64,000 nt of DNA from Actinoplanes italicus (lineage in GTDB: Bacteria > Actinomycetota > Actinomycetes > Mycobacteriales > Micromonosporaceae). The notes beneath the pieces were generated by a model. The model was not told the origin of the DNA and ran no database searches. It saw nothing but the letters and a program-made list of their open reading frames with translations. The translations under genes were made by a program, and so were the position numbers. The stretch lies in assembly GCF_003001815.1 (NCBI RefSeq), contig NZ_PVMZ01000014.1, forward strand, positions 1 to 64,000. Direction: 5' to 3'. Below are positions 23,474 to 33,189 of this stretch, in pieces; position 1 is the first letter of the stretch; every line of letters starts with the position of its first letter.

Positions 23474-24511
23474 GTGGAGATCCGCCTCTGGTCCGTCGTC
23501 GCCGAGGACGCGGCGCTGACCGTGGCCGGTCCCGGCGCCAGGGTCCACGAGACGGCCGACGCCGTGTTCGCGGCCGGACCGGACGCCACCGTGGTGATCG
23601 TCACCGGTCTGCGGACCGCCGAGGACGTCCGCGTCGACGGCCCGTTCCCGCGGCTGGTCGAGGGACGGCTGACCGGTGGTGACGGTCCCCCGCTGCACAC
23701 GTTCGCCCGGATGCCGGACGGCTGCCTGGTGCTCGGCACTGCCCGCGTCACCGAGGCCGCCCGCCGCCGGGGCCTGCTGAAACGGCTCGACCTACGCCTG
23801 GACACCCCGCTGCCCGAGCATCTGCTGAACCTGGCCGGCCCGGTCGGGCAACCCGGCGCCGCCTGGATCGACCTGCTGCCGGACGACCCGGCCGCGGCCC
23901 TGGAACGGTTCGTCGGCGACTGGTACGCGGACATCCCGGCGCAGGAGCCTCCGGCGCCGGGCGACGGGCAGCCGGAGCCGTTGCGCGCCTTCCACCGGGC
24001 GGCCGCCGGGCGGGCCGCGCTCTACGACGGCTCGCTGCGCCTGCACCCCGAACCCCGGCCCGGCGGCCCGGACGGGACGCTGGTCATCGGCGAGGGCGGC
24101 GACGGGACCTTCGAGCTGCTGATCGAACGGGGCGCCGACGACCCGCCGGTCTACTACCACGGGCTCAGCGACCAGCCGCTGCGGGAGCGGGAACGGCTCT
24201 CGGCGTACCTGCTGCTGCTGACCCTGACCCGGGTGGCGATGGACCGGCCGCCGGAAGGTCTCGCACCGGGCGGGATGGCCTTCGCCGACCGGGCGCAGGC
24301 CCGGCGGATCGTCGCGCCGCTGCAGCGGGTGCCGCTGCGGCCGCTGCGCTGGCCGTGTGCACGGTCACGGCTCTACGCCGGGCCGGACACCGTGGCGCTG
24401 GTCGGTGAGGACGACGCCGACTGGTTCGAGGTGTACGTCGCCACCCGCGACCGCTCGTCGCTGCGCCGGCTGCGCAAGATCGGTCTGGACTGGGCATCTT
24501 TCGACGGCTGA
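23474..24511 (+). CDS. Hypothetical protein
   Basis: 345 aa, soluble, no family recognised. The N-terminal part (residues 1-100) is rich in short beta strands (TVVIVTGLRTAEDVRVDG). A middle stretch has FVGDWYADIPAQEPPAPG and LRAFHRAAAGRAALY, followed by DGTFELLIERG and the final DADWFEVYVATRDRSSLRRL. The balanced composition and clear start (VEIRLWSVV, -10 box six bases upstream) argue for a real gene. It is followed nine bases later by the diguanylate cyclase gene, perhaps in the same transcript. Confidence 0.6.
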   Translation: MEIRLWSVVAEDAALTVAGPGARVHETADAVFAAGPDATVVIVTGLRTAEDVRVDGPFPRLVEGRLTGGDGPPLHTFARMPDGCLVLGTARVTEAARRRGLLKRLDLRLDTPLPEHLLNLAGPVGQPGAAWIDLLPDDPAAALERFVGDWYADIPAQEPPAPGDGQPEPLRAFHRAAAGRAALYDGSLRLHPEPRPGGPDGTLVIGEGGDGTFELLIERGADDPPVYYHGLSDQPLRERERLSAYLLLLTLTRVAMDRPPEGLAPGGMAFADRAQARRIVAPLQRVPLRPLRWPCARSRLYAGPDTVALVGEDDADWFEVYVATRDRSSLRRLRKIGLDWASFDG

Positions 24512-24519
24512 CGGTTCAA

Positions 24520-25935
24520 GTGACCGTGTTCGCTACCGATCATGCGGTCATGACATGGGCTCCGATCTGGCTCCGCCTCGCGCCACCGCGGCAACTCGGC
24601 GCTCGCATCCGCTGGCTCTTCCTGATCTTCATCCTCTTCAACGTGGTCACCAGCGTGCCACGCACGCTGGAAGGCGATGTCGCGCCGCTGCCGTGGCAGC
24701 TGGCCGCCGTGGCCGCCGCGCTCGGTCTGGGCTGGTGGTGGCTGCGCGGCTACCGGCGCAACTCCTTCCCGGTGTGGGCCGCCCCGGTCGAGGGCCTCGC
24801 GCTCGGCGTGATCGGGTACGGCTCGCACAACTGGCTGATCACTCTCGGACTGCTGTTCTCAGCGGTCTCGTTCCGTGGCCTCTACGGCACGTGGCGGCAC
24901 GCGCTGCTCATGACGGTGTCGCTGTTCGCCGCCTCGGCGGCCGCGATCGCCCTGACCGAACCCGGTCAGCTCGGCGTCTTCCTCCAGCAGAGCGCGGGCG
25001 TGCCGCCGCTGGCGCTGTTCACGGCCGCCGTCGCCGAGAGCACCCGGCGGCAGGAGCAGGCGGCTGCCCGCGAACGGGTCTTCGCCCGGCTCGGCTCCAC
25101 CCTGGTCACCACGTCCGACGCCGACGCGATCGGCCGGCACGCCGCCGAGGCCGCGGAGGAGCTGCTCGGCGGCCTTCCCGGCGGCTGGGCGGCGATCACC
25201 CGCAACACCCCGGAGGGCGAGGCGGTGAGCACGGTCGCCGGTCCGGTCCCGGCCGCGTTGCTGGCAGGAGACATCTCCTCGGTACGGGTGACGCTCACCC
25301 TGCGCAGCGACAAGCAGCTCTACGGCACCCTGATGGCCGGCGGTGACGTGCCGATCCCGGCCGAGGTGATGCCCTCACTGGAGACGCTGGCCGCGCAGAC
25401 CGTCCTCGGCCTGCGCAACGCCGAACACGCCGCCGACCTGCGGCACCAGGCGTTCCACGACAACCTGACCGGACTGGCGAACCGGCTGCTGCTGCGCGAT
25501 CACCTGGAGCAGGCCGTGGCCCGGGCCCGGCGGGGCAGCCCGGTGGCGCTGCTGATGGTCGACCTGGACGGGTTCAAGGCGGTCAACGACACGTACGGCC
25601 ACGCGGCCGGCGACCAGCTGCTGGTGGCCGTGGCACAGCGGCTGCGCGACGGCATCCGCGGCGCGGACACGGCGGCCCGGCTCGGCGGCGACGAGTTCGC
25701 GGTCCTGCTCGACGGGATGGACTCGCCGAGGGACGCTGTGCTGGTCGCCGAACGGCTGCTCACCTCGATCCAGGAGCCGCTCGTGGTGTCGGGTGTGGAA
25801 CTGATCCCGCGCGGCAGCATCGGAGTGGCGGTCTGGGAGGACCACGCCGACGCCGACGCGCTGATGCACGACGCCGACACCGCGATGTACTCGGCGAAGA
25901 CGGCCGGCAAGAGCCGGGTGGCGGTCGCGGCTTGA
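24520..25935 (+). CDS. Membrane diguanylate cyclase (GGDEF)
   Basis: 471 aa. Five or six hydrophobic helices in residues 25-175 form an integral membrane input region of unknown ligand. A GAF-like linker (about 185-300) follows, then a GGDEF domain with the intact RLGGDEFAVLL motif (about residue 389). The inhibitory I-site RGAD lies five residues before GGDEF, so product inhibition is expected. It makes cyclic di-GMP from two GTP. The start is uncertain: GTG 24520 or ATG 24550; neither has a clear ribosome site or -10 box. Confidence 0.9.
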   Translation: MTVFATDHAVMTWAPIWLRLAPPRQLGARIRWLFLIFILFNVVTSVPRTLEGDVAPLPWQLAAVAAALGLGWWWLRGYRRNSFPVWAAPVEGLALGVIGYGSHNWLITLGLLFSAVSFRGLYGTWRHALLMTVSLFAASAAAIALTEPGQLGVFLQQSAGVPPLALFTAAVAESTRRQEQAAARERVFARLGSTLVTTSDADAIGRHAAEAAEELLGGLPGGWAAITRNTPEGEAVSTVAGPVPAALLAGDISSVRVTLTLRSDKQLYGTLMAGGDVPIPAEVMPSLETLAAQTVLGLRNAEHAADLRHQAFHDNLTGLANRLLLRDHLEQAVARARRGSPVALLMVDLDGFKAVNDTYGHAAGDQLLVAVAQRLRDGIRGADTAARLGGDEFAVLLDGMDSPRDAVLVAERLLTSIQEPLVVSGVELIPRGSIGVAVWEDHADADALMHDADTAMYSAKTAGKSRVAVAA

Positions 25936-25946
25936 ACGGGCTCCGG

Positions 25947-26792
25947 TCAGACCGAGGCGATCGTGGGTGCCACCTCGTCGACGAGTTCCCTGGCCAGGAA
26001 GCCGACCCGGCCGAACCTCGGCGCCAGCCGCTGTCCGCTGACCGCGTGGGCGAACGCCGCCCAGCAGGCGGCCTGCGCCGGTTCGGCACCGCGGGCCAGC
26101 AGGCCGGCGACGATGCCCGCACGGACGTCGCCGCTGCCCGAGGTGCCCAGGCCGACGTCGCCGCTCTCCTCGCGCCATGCCCTCCCACCGGGCTCGGCGA
26201 TGTGCCCGTATAGCGAGACCACGGCGTCGTGCCTGGTCGCCAGCTCGTGGGCGGCCCCGGCCAGATCGTCGCCGGGCTCCCGGCCGAGCAGGTGGCCGGC
26301 CTCGACCAGGTTCGGGGTGAGCACCGCGCGGGACTGACGCAGCAGACCGGAATCCTTGCTGAGGGCGCCGAGGGCGTACGCGTCGAGCACCACGGCGGCG
26401 TCCCGGCCGGCCGCGTCGAGGACCGCCTTCATGAGCCGGGTGGTCCGGTCCACGTCGTCGAGGCCGGGGCCGAGCGCGATCACGTCGGCCGCGGCGGCCA
26501 TCTCCAGAATCTCGTCGGAGGGTCCGCCGTCCGGTGTCAGTCCGACCACCTTGGCCTCGGGGACGCTGATGCTCAACGGCACCGCGGACTCCTCGGCGAC
26601 GGCCAGCTGCAGGCGTCCCGCACCGGCCCGCAGCGCCGCGACACCCGCCAGCAGCACCGCGCCCGGCGTGCAGCGGGCACCGCCGACCACCAGGACCGTC
26701 CCGCGCGACGTCTTGTCACCCTGCGGACTGGGCAGCGGCCAGTCCCGCAGCATCCCCGGCGTGATGACACGCTCCTCAGACCGGTTCGGCAT
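25947..26792 (-). CDS. nnrD: ADP-dependent NAD(P)H-hydrate dehydratase
   Basis: 281 aa, YjeF C-terminal / ribokinase-like fold that repairs hydrated NAD(P)H. Motifs include GTVLVVGGARCTPGAVLLAGVAALRAG, LGPGLDD, VLTPNLVEA and the catalytic GTSGSGDVRAGIVAGL (commonly GTGGTGD). No N-terminal epimerase domain is fused. The ATG overlaps the upstream histidine-phosphatase gene by 17 bases, so they are coupled. Its stop lies 11 bases from the convergent GGDEF gene. Confidence 0.88.
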   Translation of the reverse strand: MPNRSEERVITPGMLRDWPLPSPQGDKTSRGTVLVVGGARCTPGAVLLAGVAALRAGAGRLQLAVAEESAVPLSISVPEAKVVGLTPDGGPSDEILEMAAAADVIALGPGLDDVDRTTRLMKAVLDAAGRDAAVVLDAYALGALSKDSGLLRQSRAVLTPNLVEAGHLLGREPGDDLAGAAHELATRHDAVVSLYGHIAEPGGRAWREESGDVGLGTSGSGDVRAGIVAGLLARGAEPAQAACWAAFAHAVSGQRLAPRFGRVGFLARELVDEVAPTIASV

Positions 26793-27492
26793 TGACGTCC
26801 TCCTGCCTCGTGTGCGGGACGTCCTCCTGCTTGAGGTGGGCCACCGAGTTGAACAGCTCCGGCTCGAGCCCCGCCGCGGTGCCGCGCCAGCTGCTGATCG
26901 AGCAGTTCGCGACGGTGGTGCGGTGGGCGAGTTCCATCAGCTCGCCCTCGCTCAGTCCCTCAGCGAGATAGCGGACCATCAGCACGGTGGCCTCATGCGC
27001 GAACAGGACCACCCGGCCGCGCGGGTGGTCCTGGCGGATCTCGCGCAGCACGGCCCGCAGGCGCAGCAGCACGTCGGCCCAGGACTCGCCACCCGGCGGG
27101 CGGTAGTAGAACTTGCCGAGACGGTCGCGTCTGCGCGCCTCGTCCGGCAGCCGCGCCCGTACGCCGCGGGCCGTGAGCAGGTCCAGGACACCCAGCTCAC
27201 GGTCGCGGAGCCGTTCGTCGACCACCATCGGGACACCACTGCCGGCCAGCGCGAGCTCAGCGGTCTGCCGGGTGCGCAGGTAGGGCGAGACCACCGCGAG
27301 GTCCGGCGGGTCGTCGCGCAGCAGGCGGCCCACCGCCTCGGCCTGCTCGCTGCCGAGCGGGGCCAGCGGCACGTCGGCGTCCCGTTCCGGGATGTCGATC
27401 GACTCCGCGCCGGATTCCTCGGCCTCCTGGGCGGTCACATTGCCGGTGCTCAGGCCGTGCCGGACCACCGCGAGCCAGTGCAGTTCCTCCAC
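26776..27492 (-). CDS. Histidine phosphatase family protein
   Basis: About 238 aa, phosphoglycerate-mutase-like. The catalytic RHG is in LAVVRHGLSTGNV; the second His is in VLFAHEATVLMV; VVSPYLRTRQTA and the GGESWADVLLRL segment complete the site. The substrate is unknown. I chose the GTG at 27492 (VEELHWLAVVRHG); TTG at 27513 would add seven residues. Coupled to nnrD downstream. Confidence 0.82.
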   Translation of the reverse strand: MEELHWLAVVRHGLSTGNVTAQEAEESGAESIDIPERDADVPLAPLGSEQAEAVGRLLRDDPPDLAVVSPYLRTRQTAELALAGSGVPMVVDERLRDRELGVLDLLTARGVRARLPDEARRRDRLGKFYYRPPGGESWADVLLRLRAVLREIRQDHPRGRVVLFAHEATVLMVRYLAEGLSEGELMELAHRTTVANCSISSWRGTAAGLEPELFNSVAHLKQEDVPHTRQEDVNAEPV

Positions 27493-27523
27493 ACATGCGG
27501 CCTTACCCAGCAACGGGCCGCGA

Positions 27524-27757
27524 CTATCCCCCGACGGGCCGCGGGGTGCACGCGTTCAGGGCGCGGGCCTGACCCAGCAGCCGGTCGTGAGTGACGCCGA
27601 GCTCCTCGATCGCCACCCGCAGCGACTCGGTGCCACAGACGTCACCGGCGACCTGCCGGGTGGCGGAGAGCACCTCCATGGTCGCGGCCATGGTGCCGGC
27701 CGCCTCGGAGAGCTTGCGGGACATCTCCTCGCGCAGGAGCAGCAGCAGCGGATCCAC
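27524..27757 (-). CDS. Small helical protein, unknown
   Basis: 77 aa from GTG 27757. GGAGG lies about ten bases upstream. The sequence DPLLLLLREEMSRKLSEAAGTMAATMEVLSATRQVAG suggests one long amphipathic helix or coiled coil, followed by a second helix (SLRVAIEELGVTHDRLLGQARAL). No family recognised. It lies 31 bases upstream of the histidine-phosphatase gene and could share its transcript. Confidence 0.5.
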   Translation of the reverse strand: MDPLLLLLREEMSRKLSEAAGTMAATMEVLSATRQVAGDVCGTESLRVAIEELGVTHDRLLGQARALNACTPRPVGG

Positions 27758-27891
27758 CGGGTGGACACCTCCGGATGCGGGCGGCCGGACGGCCACCGTT
27801 CGACCGGTCCAGATCGGCCGGGCGACGGTGTCACTGAGGGGACCCGGCGGATTTCCTACATCGGCACTCCGCGGACCCGATTGTTCAGACC

Positions 27892-30216
27892 ATGCACGTG
27901 CCGCGCCGTCTCGATCCGCCCCTGCTGGCGGCCCTCGCTCTGTTCACCCTGGTGCAGAGCTGGTCCGTCGTCGGGCTCTGGCACCGCTGGGAGAATCCGC
28001 TGGTGGCCTGGCTCGCCCTGCCGGTGCTCGGCGCTCTGGCGACCTACGAGTGCGTCCGGACAGCCCGGTGCACGGCGCTCGACAAACCCAGCCGGATCTT
28101 CTGGGGCAGCCTCGGCGCGGCCTGCGGCATTCTCATCCCGGCCGCGTTCAGCGGCATGCACGACGCCGTCGGCGGACCGGTCCTCAACCAGGCGCTCGGA
28201 CTGCGTACCCAATCGATCTTCCTGGTCGCGGTGGCCCTGGTTCTCTGGGGACTGCTCCGGCTGCCCACCTGGCAGCGCAGCGGCAGCGACTGGCTGCGGT
28301 TCGGCCTGGACGCCGGCGTCATCATGATCACCGCCGGTGTGCTGATCTGGCACTTCGCGCTGGCCCGGGTCGACTTCGCGACGTCACCGCACGTCACCCC
28401 GCGTGCGCTCGTGCTGATCACCGTCATCTCGGCGGTCTCGCTGATCACCTTCGTCAAGGTGGCCTTCTCCGGCGCGGGACGCCTGGACCGGGGCGCCCTG
28501 CACATCCTCTCCACCGGGGTCGGCCTGGCCGCGGCCACCGGAGCGCTGGCTCCGCACATCACCGACCGGCCATACCTCAACACCTGTCTCATCGCGCTGC
28601 CGATGTCCCAGTTCACGGCCTTCCTAGCGGCCCGGCGGCAGCGGCGGCACACCGGCGCCCCACAGGCCGCCCGGCCGGCGTCGCGGCGGTTCAGTCTGAT
28701 GCCGTACCTCGCCGTGGGGTTGCTCTACGCCGCGGTGCTCAAGGTCGAGACGCCGCGCGGAGGCGCGGAGATGCTGATGGCGGTGGCGGCCACCGCGGTC
28801 ACCGTGCTGGTGGTGCTGCGGCAGCTCACCACGCTGCATGACAACGCCCGGCTGCTCGACACCGTCGACGACAGCCTCACCCAGCTGCGTGCCTACCAGA
28901 AGCAGCTCGACCACCAGGTCACGCACGACGCGCTGACCGGGATCGGCAACCGGTCGGCGTACGCCGACGAGATCTCCGCACGGCTGGACGGCGGTGAGCC
29001 CTTCGTGGCGGCCCTGCTCGACCTCGACGATTTCAAGATCATCAACGATCGGTACGGCCACACGACCGGTGACGCGCTGCTCCAGACGATCAGCCACCGC
29101 CTGCGCGACCGGCTCCGCCCGGAGGACACCGTGGCCCGGCTCGGCGGTGACGAGTTCACCCTGCTGCTGCCCGGACTCACCGAGGCCGAGGCCGACCTGC
29201 TGCTCAGCGAGCTGCTCACCGTCGTACAGGCTCCGGTCGTCGACGGCGGCCGGGAGATGGCGCCGCGGGTCAGCGTCGGCCTCACCGCGAGCCGGCCCGA
29301 CGACAGCGCGGGCGAGCTGCTGCGGCGCGCCGACGTGGCGATGTATGCCGCGAAGGCGGCCGGCGGCGGCCGCTGGACCTGGTTCGACCCGATCATGGAC
29401 CAGATCGCCGACCACGACGCCCAGCTCGCCGCCGACCTGCGCCAGGCCATCAACCGCGACGAGCTGTTCCTGCTCTACCAGCCGATCGTCGAGCTGCCGC
29501 ACGGGCGGCTCGCCGGGGTCGAGGCCCTGGTCCGCTGGCGGCACCCCGAGCACGGCCTGGTCTCCCCCGCCGAGTTCATCCCGCTGGCCGAGCGCAACGG
29601 CTACATCGTCGAACTGGGCCGCTGGGTCCTCGAACAGGCCGTCCACCAGGCCTCCCGCTGGGAGCGGGGCCTCGGTGCGGACGCGCCCGCCAAGATCAGC
29701 GTCAACGTCTCGGCCCGCCAGCTCGGCGAGCCCGGCTTCCCGTCCGAGGTCGCGGCGCTGCTGTCGGCGGCCGGCCTCGACCCGGCCCGCCTGACCATCG
29801 AGGTCACCGAGACGGCGGTGCTCAGCACCGGCGTGGCGCTGGACGCGGTCCGTGCCCTGGCCGCGCTCGGGCTGACCATCGCGCTGGACGACTTCGGCAC
29901 CGGCCAGTCGTCGCTGAGCCTGCTGGTGGACTGCCCGGTCAGCTGGCTGAAGGTGGACAAGTCGTTCGTCGACGGGGTGACGCTCGACAGCCCGCAGGCG
30001 GTGATCGTGGACAGCCTGATCGGGATCACCGAGGGGCTGCGGATGCAGGCGGTCGCCGAGGGCGTCGAGACGGCCGAGCAGGCCGAGCGGCTGCATCGGG
30101 CCGGATACCGGTTCGCCCAGGGATACCACTTCGCGCGCCCCATGACCGACACCGACGTCGAGTTGCAGATCGCCGCCCAATTCGACCGCATTCCGGCACA
30201 CGGCCTGCCGAATTGA
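27892..30216 (+). CDS. Membrane GGDEF-EAL protein
   Basis: 774 aa. Residues 1-320 carry about nine hydrophobic helices, a membrane input region. GGDEF lies near residue 418 (ARLGGDEFTLLL) with the I-site RPED five residues before it. The EAL domain has EALVRW (about residue 543), the metal and catalytic residues in ISVNVSARQL, IEVTETAV, DDFGTGQSSLS, WLKVDKSF and AEGVETAEQ, and the terminal AQGYHFARP. Both domains look intact, so it could make and degrade cyclic di-GMP. It is followed by a second GGDEF-EAL gene 24 bases later. Confidence 0.92.
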   Translation: MHVPRRLDPPLLAALALFTLVQSWSVVGLWHRWENPLVAWLALPVLGALATYECVRTARCTALDKPSRIFWGSLGAACGILIPAAFSGMHDAVGGPVLNQALGLRTQSIFLVAVALVLWGLLRLPTWQRSGSDWLRFGLDAGVIMITAGVLIWHFALARVDFATSPHVTPRALVLITVISAVSLITFVKVAFSGAGRLDRGALHILSTGVGLAAATGALAPHITDRPYLNTCLIALPMSQFTAFLAARRQRRHTGAPQAARPASRRFSLMPYLAVGLLYAAVLKVETPRGGAEMLMAVAATAVTVLVVLRQLTTLHDNARLLDTVDDSLTQLRAYQKQLDHQVTHDALTGIGNRSAYADEISARLDGGEPFVAALLDLDDFKIINDRYGHTTGDALLQTISHRLRDRLRPEDTVARLGGDEFTLLLPGLTEAEADLLLSELLTVVQAPVVDGGREMAPRVSVGLTASRPDDSAGELLRRADVAMYAAKAAGGGRWTWFDPIMDQIADHDAQLAADLRQAINRDELFLLYQPIVELPHGRLAGVEALVRWRHPEHGLVSPAEFIPLAERNGYIVELGRWVLEQAVHQASRWERGLGADAPAKISVNVSARQLGEPGFPSEVAALLSAAGLDPARLTIEVTETAVLSTGVALDAVRALAALGLTIALDDFGTGQSSLSLLVDCPVSWLKVDKSFVDGVTLDSPQAVIVDSLIGITEGLRMQAVAEGVETAEQAERLHRAGYRFAQGYHFARPMTDTDVELQIAAQFDRIPAHGLPN

Positions 30217-30240
30217 GGCAGCGTCGAGGAGGGGGTGCGG

Positions 30241-32664
30241 ATGAACGTACGACAGAAGCTTCTCGGGGGTTATCTCCTGGTGGCGCTGATGGTCGCGGCA
30301 ACCGCCCTGATCGCCTGGCACGCGAACACGGCATCCGCCGAGCGGGCCGCCGCCCGGGAAGCCACCGGGCTGGCCCAGGGCATCGCCCTCGACGTGTCGC
30401 TCGGGCTGCCGGTCGACACCGAGGGCGAACAGGTCGAGCCGCTGTACGTCAGCCCCGTGTCGCTGGACAACTACCTCCAGCGCCTGCACGAGACCCAGCA
30501 CCGCGACGCCGTCGTCGTGGACCGCACCGAATACATCCTCGGCGACGTGGTCCGGGAGAACGTGGGTGCCGTCTTCGACCACGACCTCGGCGACGAGGTC
30601 GGCCGGACCATCAACGACGGCCGCGCGCGGCTGTTCGTCGAGACCAGCGACGACTACCCGCAGGGCATCAAACAGGTCGTCGTGGCGATGGACGATCACG
30701 CCGGCGCCCGGATCGGCGCGGTCATCCTCGAGTACACCCCACTCTACGAGCAGATGATGGCCGCCACCCGCCAGGCGCAGGTCATCACCCTGGTCGCCGC
30801 CCTCACGGTGATCCTGCTCGTGCTCGGCCTCGGCGTCGGCCTGTCCGGTTCGCTGATCCGCCGGATCACCTCGCTCACCACCGCGGTCCGCGTCATCCGG
30901 ACCGGCGACTACACCCACCGGGTGCCGCCGGACGGCCGCGACGAGATCGGCCGGCTCGCCCGGGCCTTCAACTCGATGGCCGAGCAGCTGGAACGGTCCG
31001 CCCGCGAGATCCTGGCCAAGGAGTACACCGACAGCATCCTGGCCAACGCCGGCGAGGGCATCTGCGGCATCGACACCACCGGAAGAATCGCCTTCGCCAA
31101 CGAGGCGGCCGGCCGGATCACCGGCCTCGGCGTGGCCGGCCTGCTGCAGCGCGAGGCCGCCGGCCTGCTCCCGGAGGTGGGCGGCGAACTCTCCAGCGGT
31201 ACCCGGGAGGGACGACTGCAACGTCCGGACGGTACGGCGGTGCGCGTCGAGTACACGGTCAGCAGCATCGAGAAGGAGAACCGGCCGATCGGCGCGGTGA
31301 TCGTGCTGCGCGACGTGACCCGGCAGCGCGACCTGGAACGCGACCTGCGGCACCAGGCCCTGCACGACGGGCTCACCGGGCTGCCCAACCGCAAGCTGCT
31401 GCTCGACCGGCTCGAGCACGCCCTGACCCGGGCACGTGTCCACGGCGAGCAGATCGCGCTGCTCTACCTGGACCTGGACGGCTTCAAACGGGTCAACGAC
31501 AGTCTCGGACACAACGCCGGAGACCTTCTGCTGCGTACGGCCGCCGAACGTCTCACCTCGGCGCTGCGCCCACCGGACACGATCGCCCGGCTCGGCGGTG
31601 ACGAGTTCGCCGTACTGCTGGAGAACGCCGGCCCCGACGTGGTCACCGAACTGGCGCACGCCTGCCTGGACACCCTCTCCCGGCCGTTCCTGGTGCACGG
31701 CCGGGAGGCGGTGGTGACCGTCAGCGTCGGCGTCGTCCCGGACGCGGCCCGGTACACCGACGCCGACGAGGTGGTCCGCAACGCGGACGTGGCCATGTAC
31801 GCGGCCAAGGACCAGGGCAAGAACCGGTTCATGACGTTCGAGAACCGCATGCACGAGCAACTGCTGAACCGCCTCGACCAGGAGTCCCGGCTGCGCGAGG
31901 CGGTGCAGCGCGGCGAACTGCGGCTGCACCTGCAACCGGTCGCCGCGATCCCCGACGGCCGGATGTCCGGTGCCGAGGCACTGGTCCGCTGGCAGGACCC
32001 GGAGCGCGGCCTGCAGATGCCCGGCTCGTTCATCCCGCTCGCCGAGGAGACCGGGATGATCATCGATATCGACCGGTGGATCCTCATGGAGGCCTGCCGG
32101 ACGGTCCGCAAGTGGCAGGGGGAGAACCCGGAGACCGCCCCCGCCTGGGTCAGCGTCAACCTGTCCGCGGCACACCTCGACCTGCCCGACCTGACCGACC
32201 ACGTGGCCTACGCCCTGGCCACCACCGGGCTGTCCCCGCACTGCCTGGTGCTGGAACTGACCGAGACCGTGATGATGCGCGACGTCGCGGTCACCTCGGC
32301 CCGGCTCCAGGAACTGCGCGAGCTGGGCGTGAAGATCGCCATCGACGACTTCGGGACCGGGTACTCGTCGCTGGGCTACCTGCGCGACATCCCGGTCGAC
32401 GTGCTGAAGATCGACCGCTCGTTCATCACCGGCCTGGTCGGCAACGGGCGCCAACAGGAGCTGGTCAGCGCGATCGTGCAGCTCGGGCACACACTCGGCC
32501 TGCGGGTCGTCGCCGAAGGCGTGGAGGACGCCGACCAGCTGGCCCTGCTCAGCGTGATGGGCTGCAAGTTCGCGCAGGGCTACTACCTGGGGCGCCCGGA
32601 GGCAGCCGACCAGTTGTACGCGCGGACGGCGCTGCTAGCGGCTCCGGTAGAGATCACGCAGTAG
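30241..32664 (+). CDS. Sensor-HAMP-PAS-GGDEF-EAL protein
   Basis: 807 aa. TM1 at about residues 8-28, an extracytoplasmic sensor to about 180, TM2 (VITLVAALTVILLVLGLGV), a HAMP segment (RRITSLTTAVRVIRTGDYT, then DEIGRLARAFNSMAEQL), a PAS domain (YTDSILANAGEGICGIDTTG), GGDEF near 452 (I-site RPPD) and EAL near 578 with DDFGTGYSSLGYLRD and AEGVEDADQ. Both catalytic sets look complete. AGGAGG lies eight bases before the ATG at 30241; GTG 30235 is too close to it. Probably cotranscribed with the gene before it. The last 30 bases overlap the convergent DinB gene. Confidence 0.92.
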   Translation: MNVRQKLLGGYLLVALMVAATALIAWHANTASAERAAAREATGLAQGIALDVSLGLPVDTEGEQVEPLYVSPVSLDNYLQRLHETQHRDAVVVDRTEYILGDVVRENVGAVFDHDLGDEVGRTINDGRARLFVETSDDYPQGIKQVVVAMDDHAGARIGAVILEYTPLYEQMMAATRQAQVITLVAALTVILLVLGLGVGLSGSLIRRITSLTTAVRVIRTGDYTHRVPPDGRDEIGRLARAFNSMAEQLERSAREILAKEYTDSILANAGEGICGIDTTGRIAFANEAAGRITGLGVAGLLQREAAGLLPEVGGELSSGTREGRLQRPDGTAVRVEYTVSSIEKENRPIGAVIVLRDVTRQRDLERDLRHQALHDGLTGLPNRKLLLDRLEHALTRARVHGEQIALLYLDLDGFKRVNDSLGHNAGDLLLRTAAERLTSALRPPDTIARLGGDEFAVLLENAGPDVVTELAHACLDTLSRPFLVHGREAVVTVSVGVVPDAARYTDADEVVRNADVAMYAAKDQGKNRFMTFENRMHEQLLNRLDQESRLREAVQRGELRLHLQPVAAIPDGRMSGAEALVRWQDPERGLQMPGSFIPLAEETGMIIDIDRWILMEACRTVRKWQGENPETAPAWVSVNLSAAHLDLPDLTDHVAYALATTGLSPHCLVLELTETVMMRDVAVTSARLQELRELGVKIAIDDFGTGYSSLGYLRDIPVDVLKIDRSFITGLVGNGRQQELVSAIVQLGHTLGLRVVAEGVEDADQLALLSVMGCKFAQGYYLGRPEAADQLYARTALLAAPVEITQ

Positions 32665-33189
32665 GAGGATCTCGGCGCCGTGGTGGATGACCTCACGGTT
32701 GATGTGCAGGATCAGAGTGGCCAGCGGCTCGGCGGCGTACTGGCCCTCAGCCTCGCCGCACGGACGGTTCAAGCCCTCGTCGCCCAGGGCCGTCACCCCG
32801 GCCAGCCAGGCCGCGTGGGCGTCGTCCAGCTGGGTGAGCGCCTCGTCCGCCGTACCCGCATAGGTGAAATTGAGGTAATCGGCCGGGGGACCGCCGAAGT
32901 GCGAGGCCACCCTCGCGCCGAGCACACCGACGATGATGTGACCGAGCCGCCAGGCGATCGTGGTGACCGGTGGCGGTGACGGCTCGGGGTACTCCCAGTC
33001 GATGGTGAAGTCACCCGCCCCGGCGGCCATCGGCGCGGCGCTCGTGCCGCGTGGTCGCACGCTCCAGGCGCCTGGCGCGGGTTCCCAGAAGTACTCGTCG
33101 TCGGTCAGTCCGTCGAGCCCGGGCCGCAGCTGGCTGCGCCAGTGAAAGTCGAGCTGCTCCCTTAGCTGCAGATTCCACTCAACACCCAT
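32635..33189 (-). CDS. DinB-family protein
   Basis: 184 aa, four-helix DinB/YfiT-type fold. WRSQLRPGLDGLTDDEYFWEPAPGAWSVRP at the N-terminus, TTIAWRLGHIIVGVLGAR (first metal His) and LILHINREVIHHGAEILLLRDLYR (further His) form the expected metal site. Many relatives are thiol-dependent (mycothiol or bacillithiol) transferases, but the role here is unknown. GGTGGA lies a few bases before the ATG. Confidence 0.8.
   Translation of the reverse strand: MGVEWNLQLREQLDFHWRSQLRPGLDGLTDDEYFWEPAPGAWSVRPRGTSAAPMAAGAGDFTIDWEYPEPSPPPVTTIAWRLGHIIVGVLGARVASHFGGPPADYLNFTYAGTADEALTQLDDAHAAWLAGVTALGDEGLNRPCGEAEGQYAAEPLATLILHINREVIHHGAEILLLRDLYRSR

Noticed and set aside
28624-32490. 1288-codon open frame on the minus strand
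   Set aside because: Antisense shadow of the two GGDEF-EAL genes, without any family signature.
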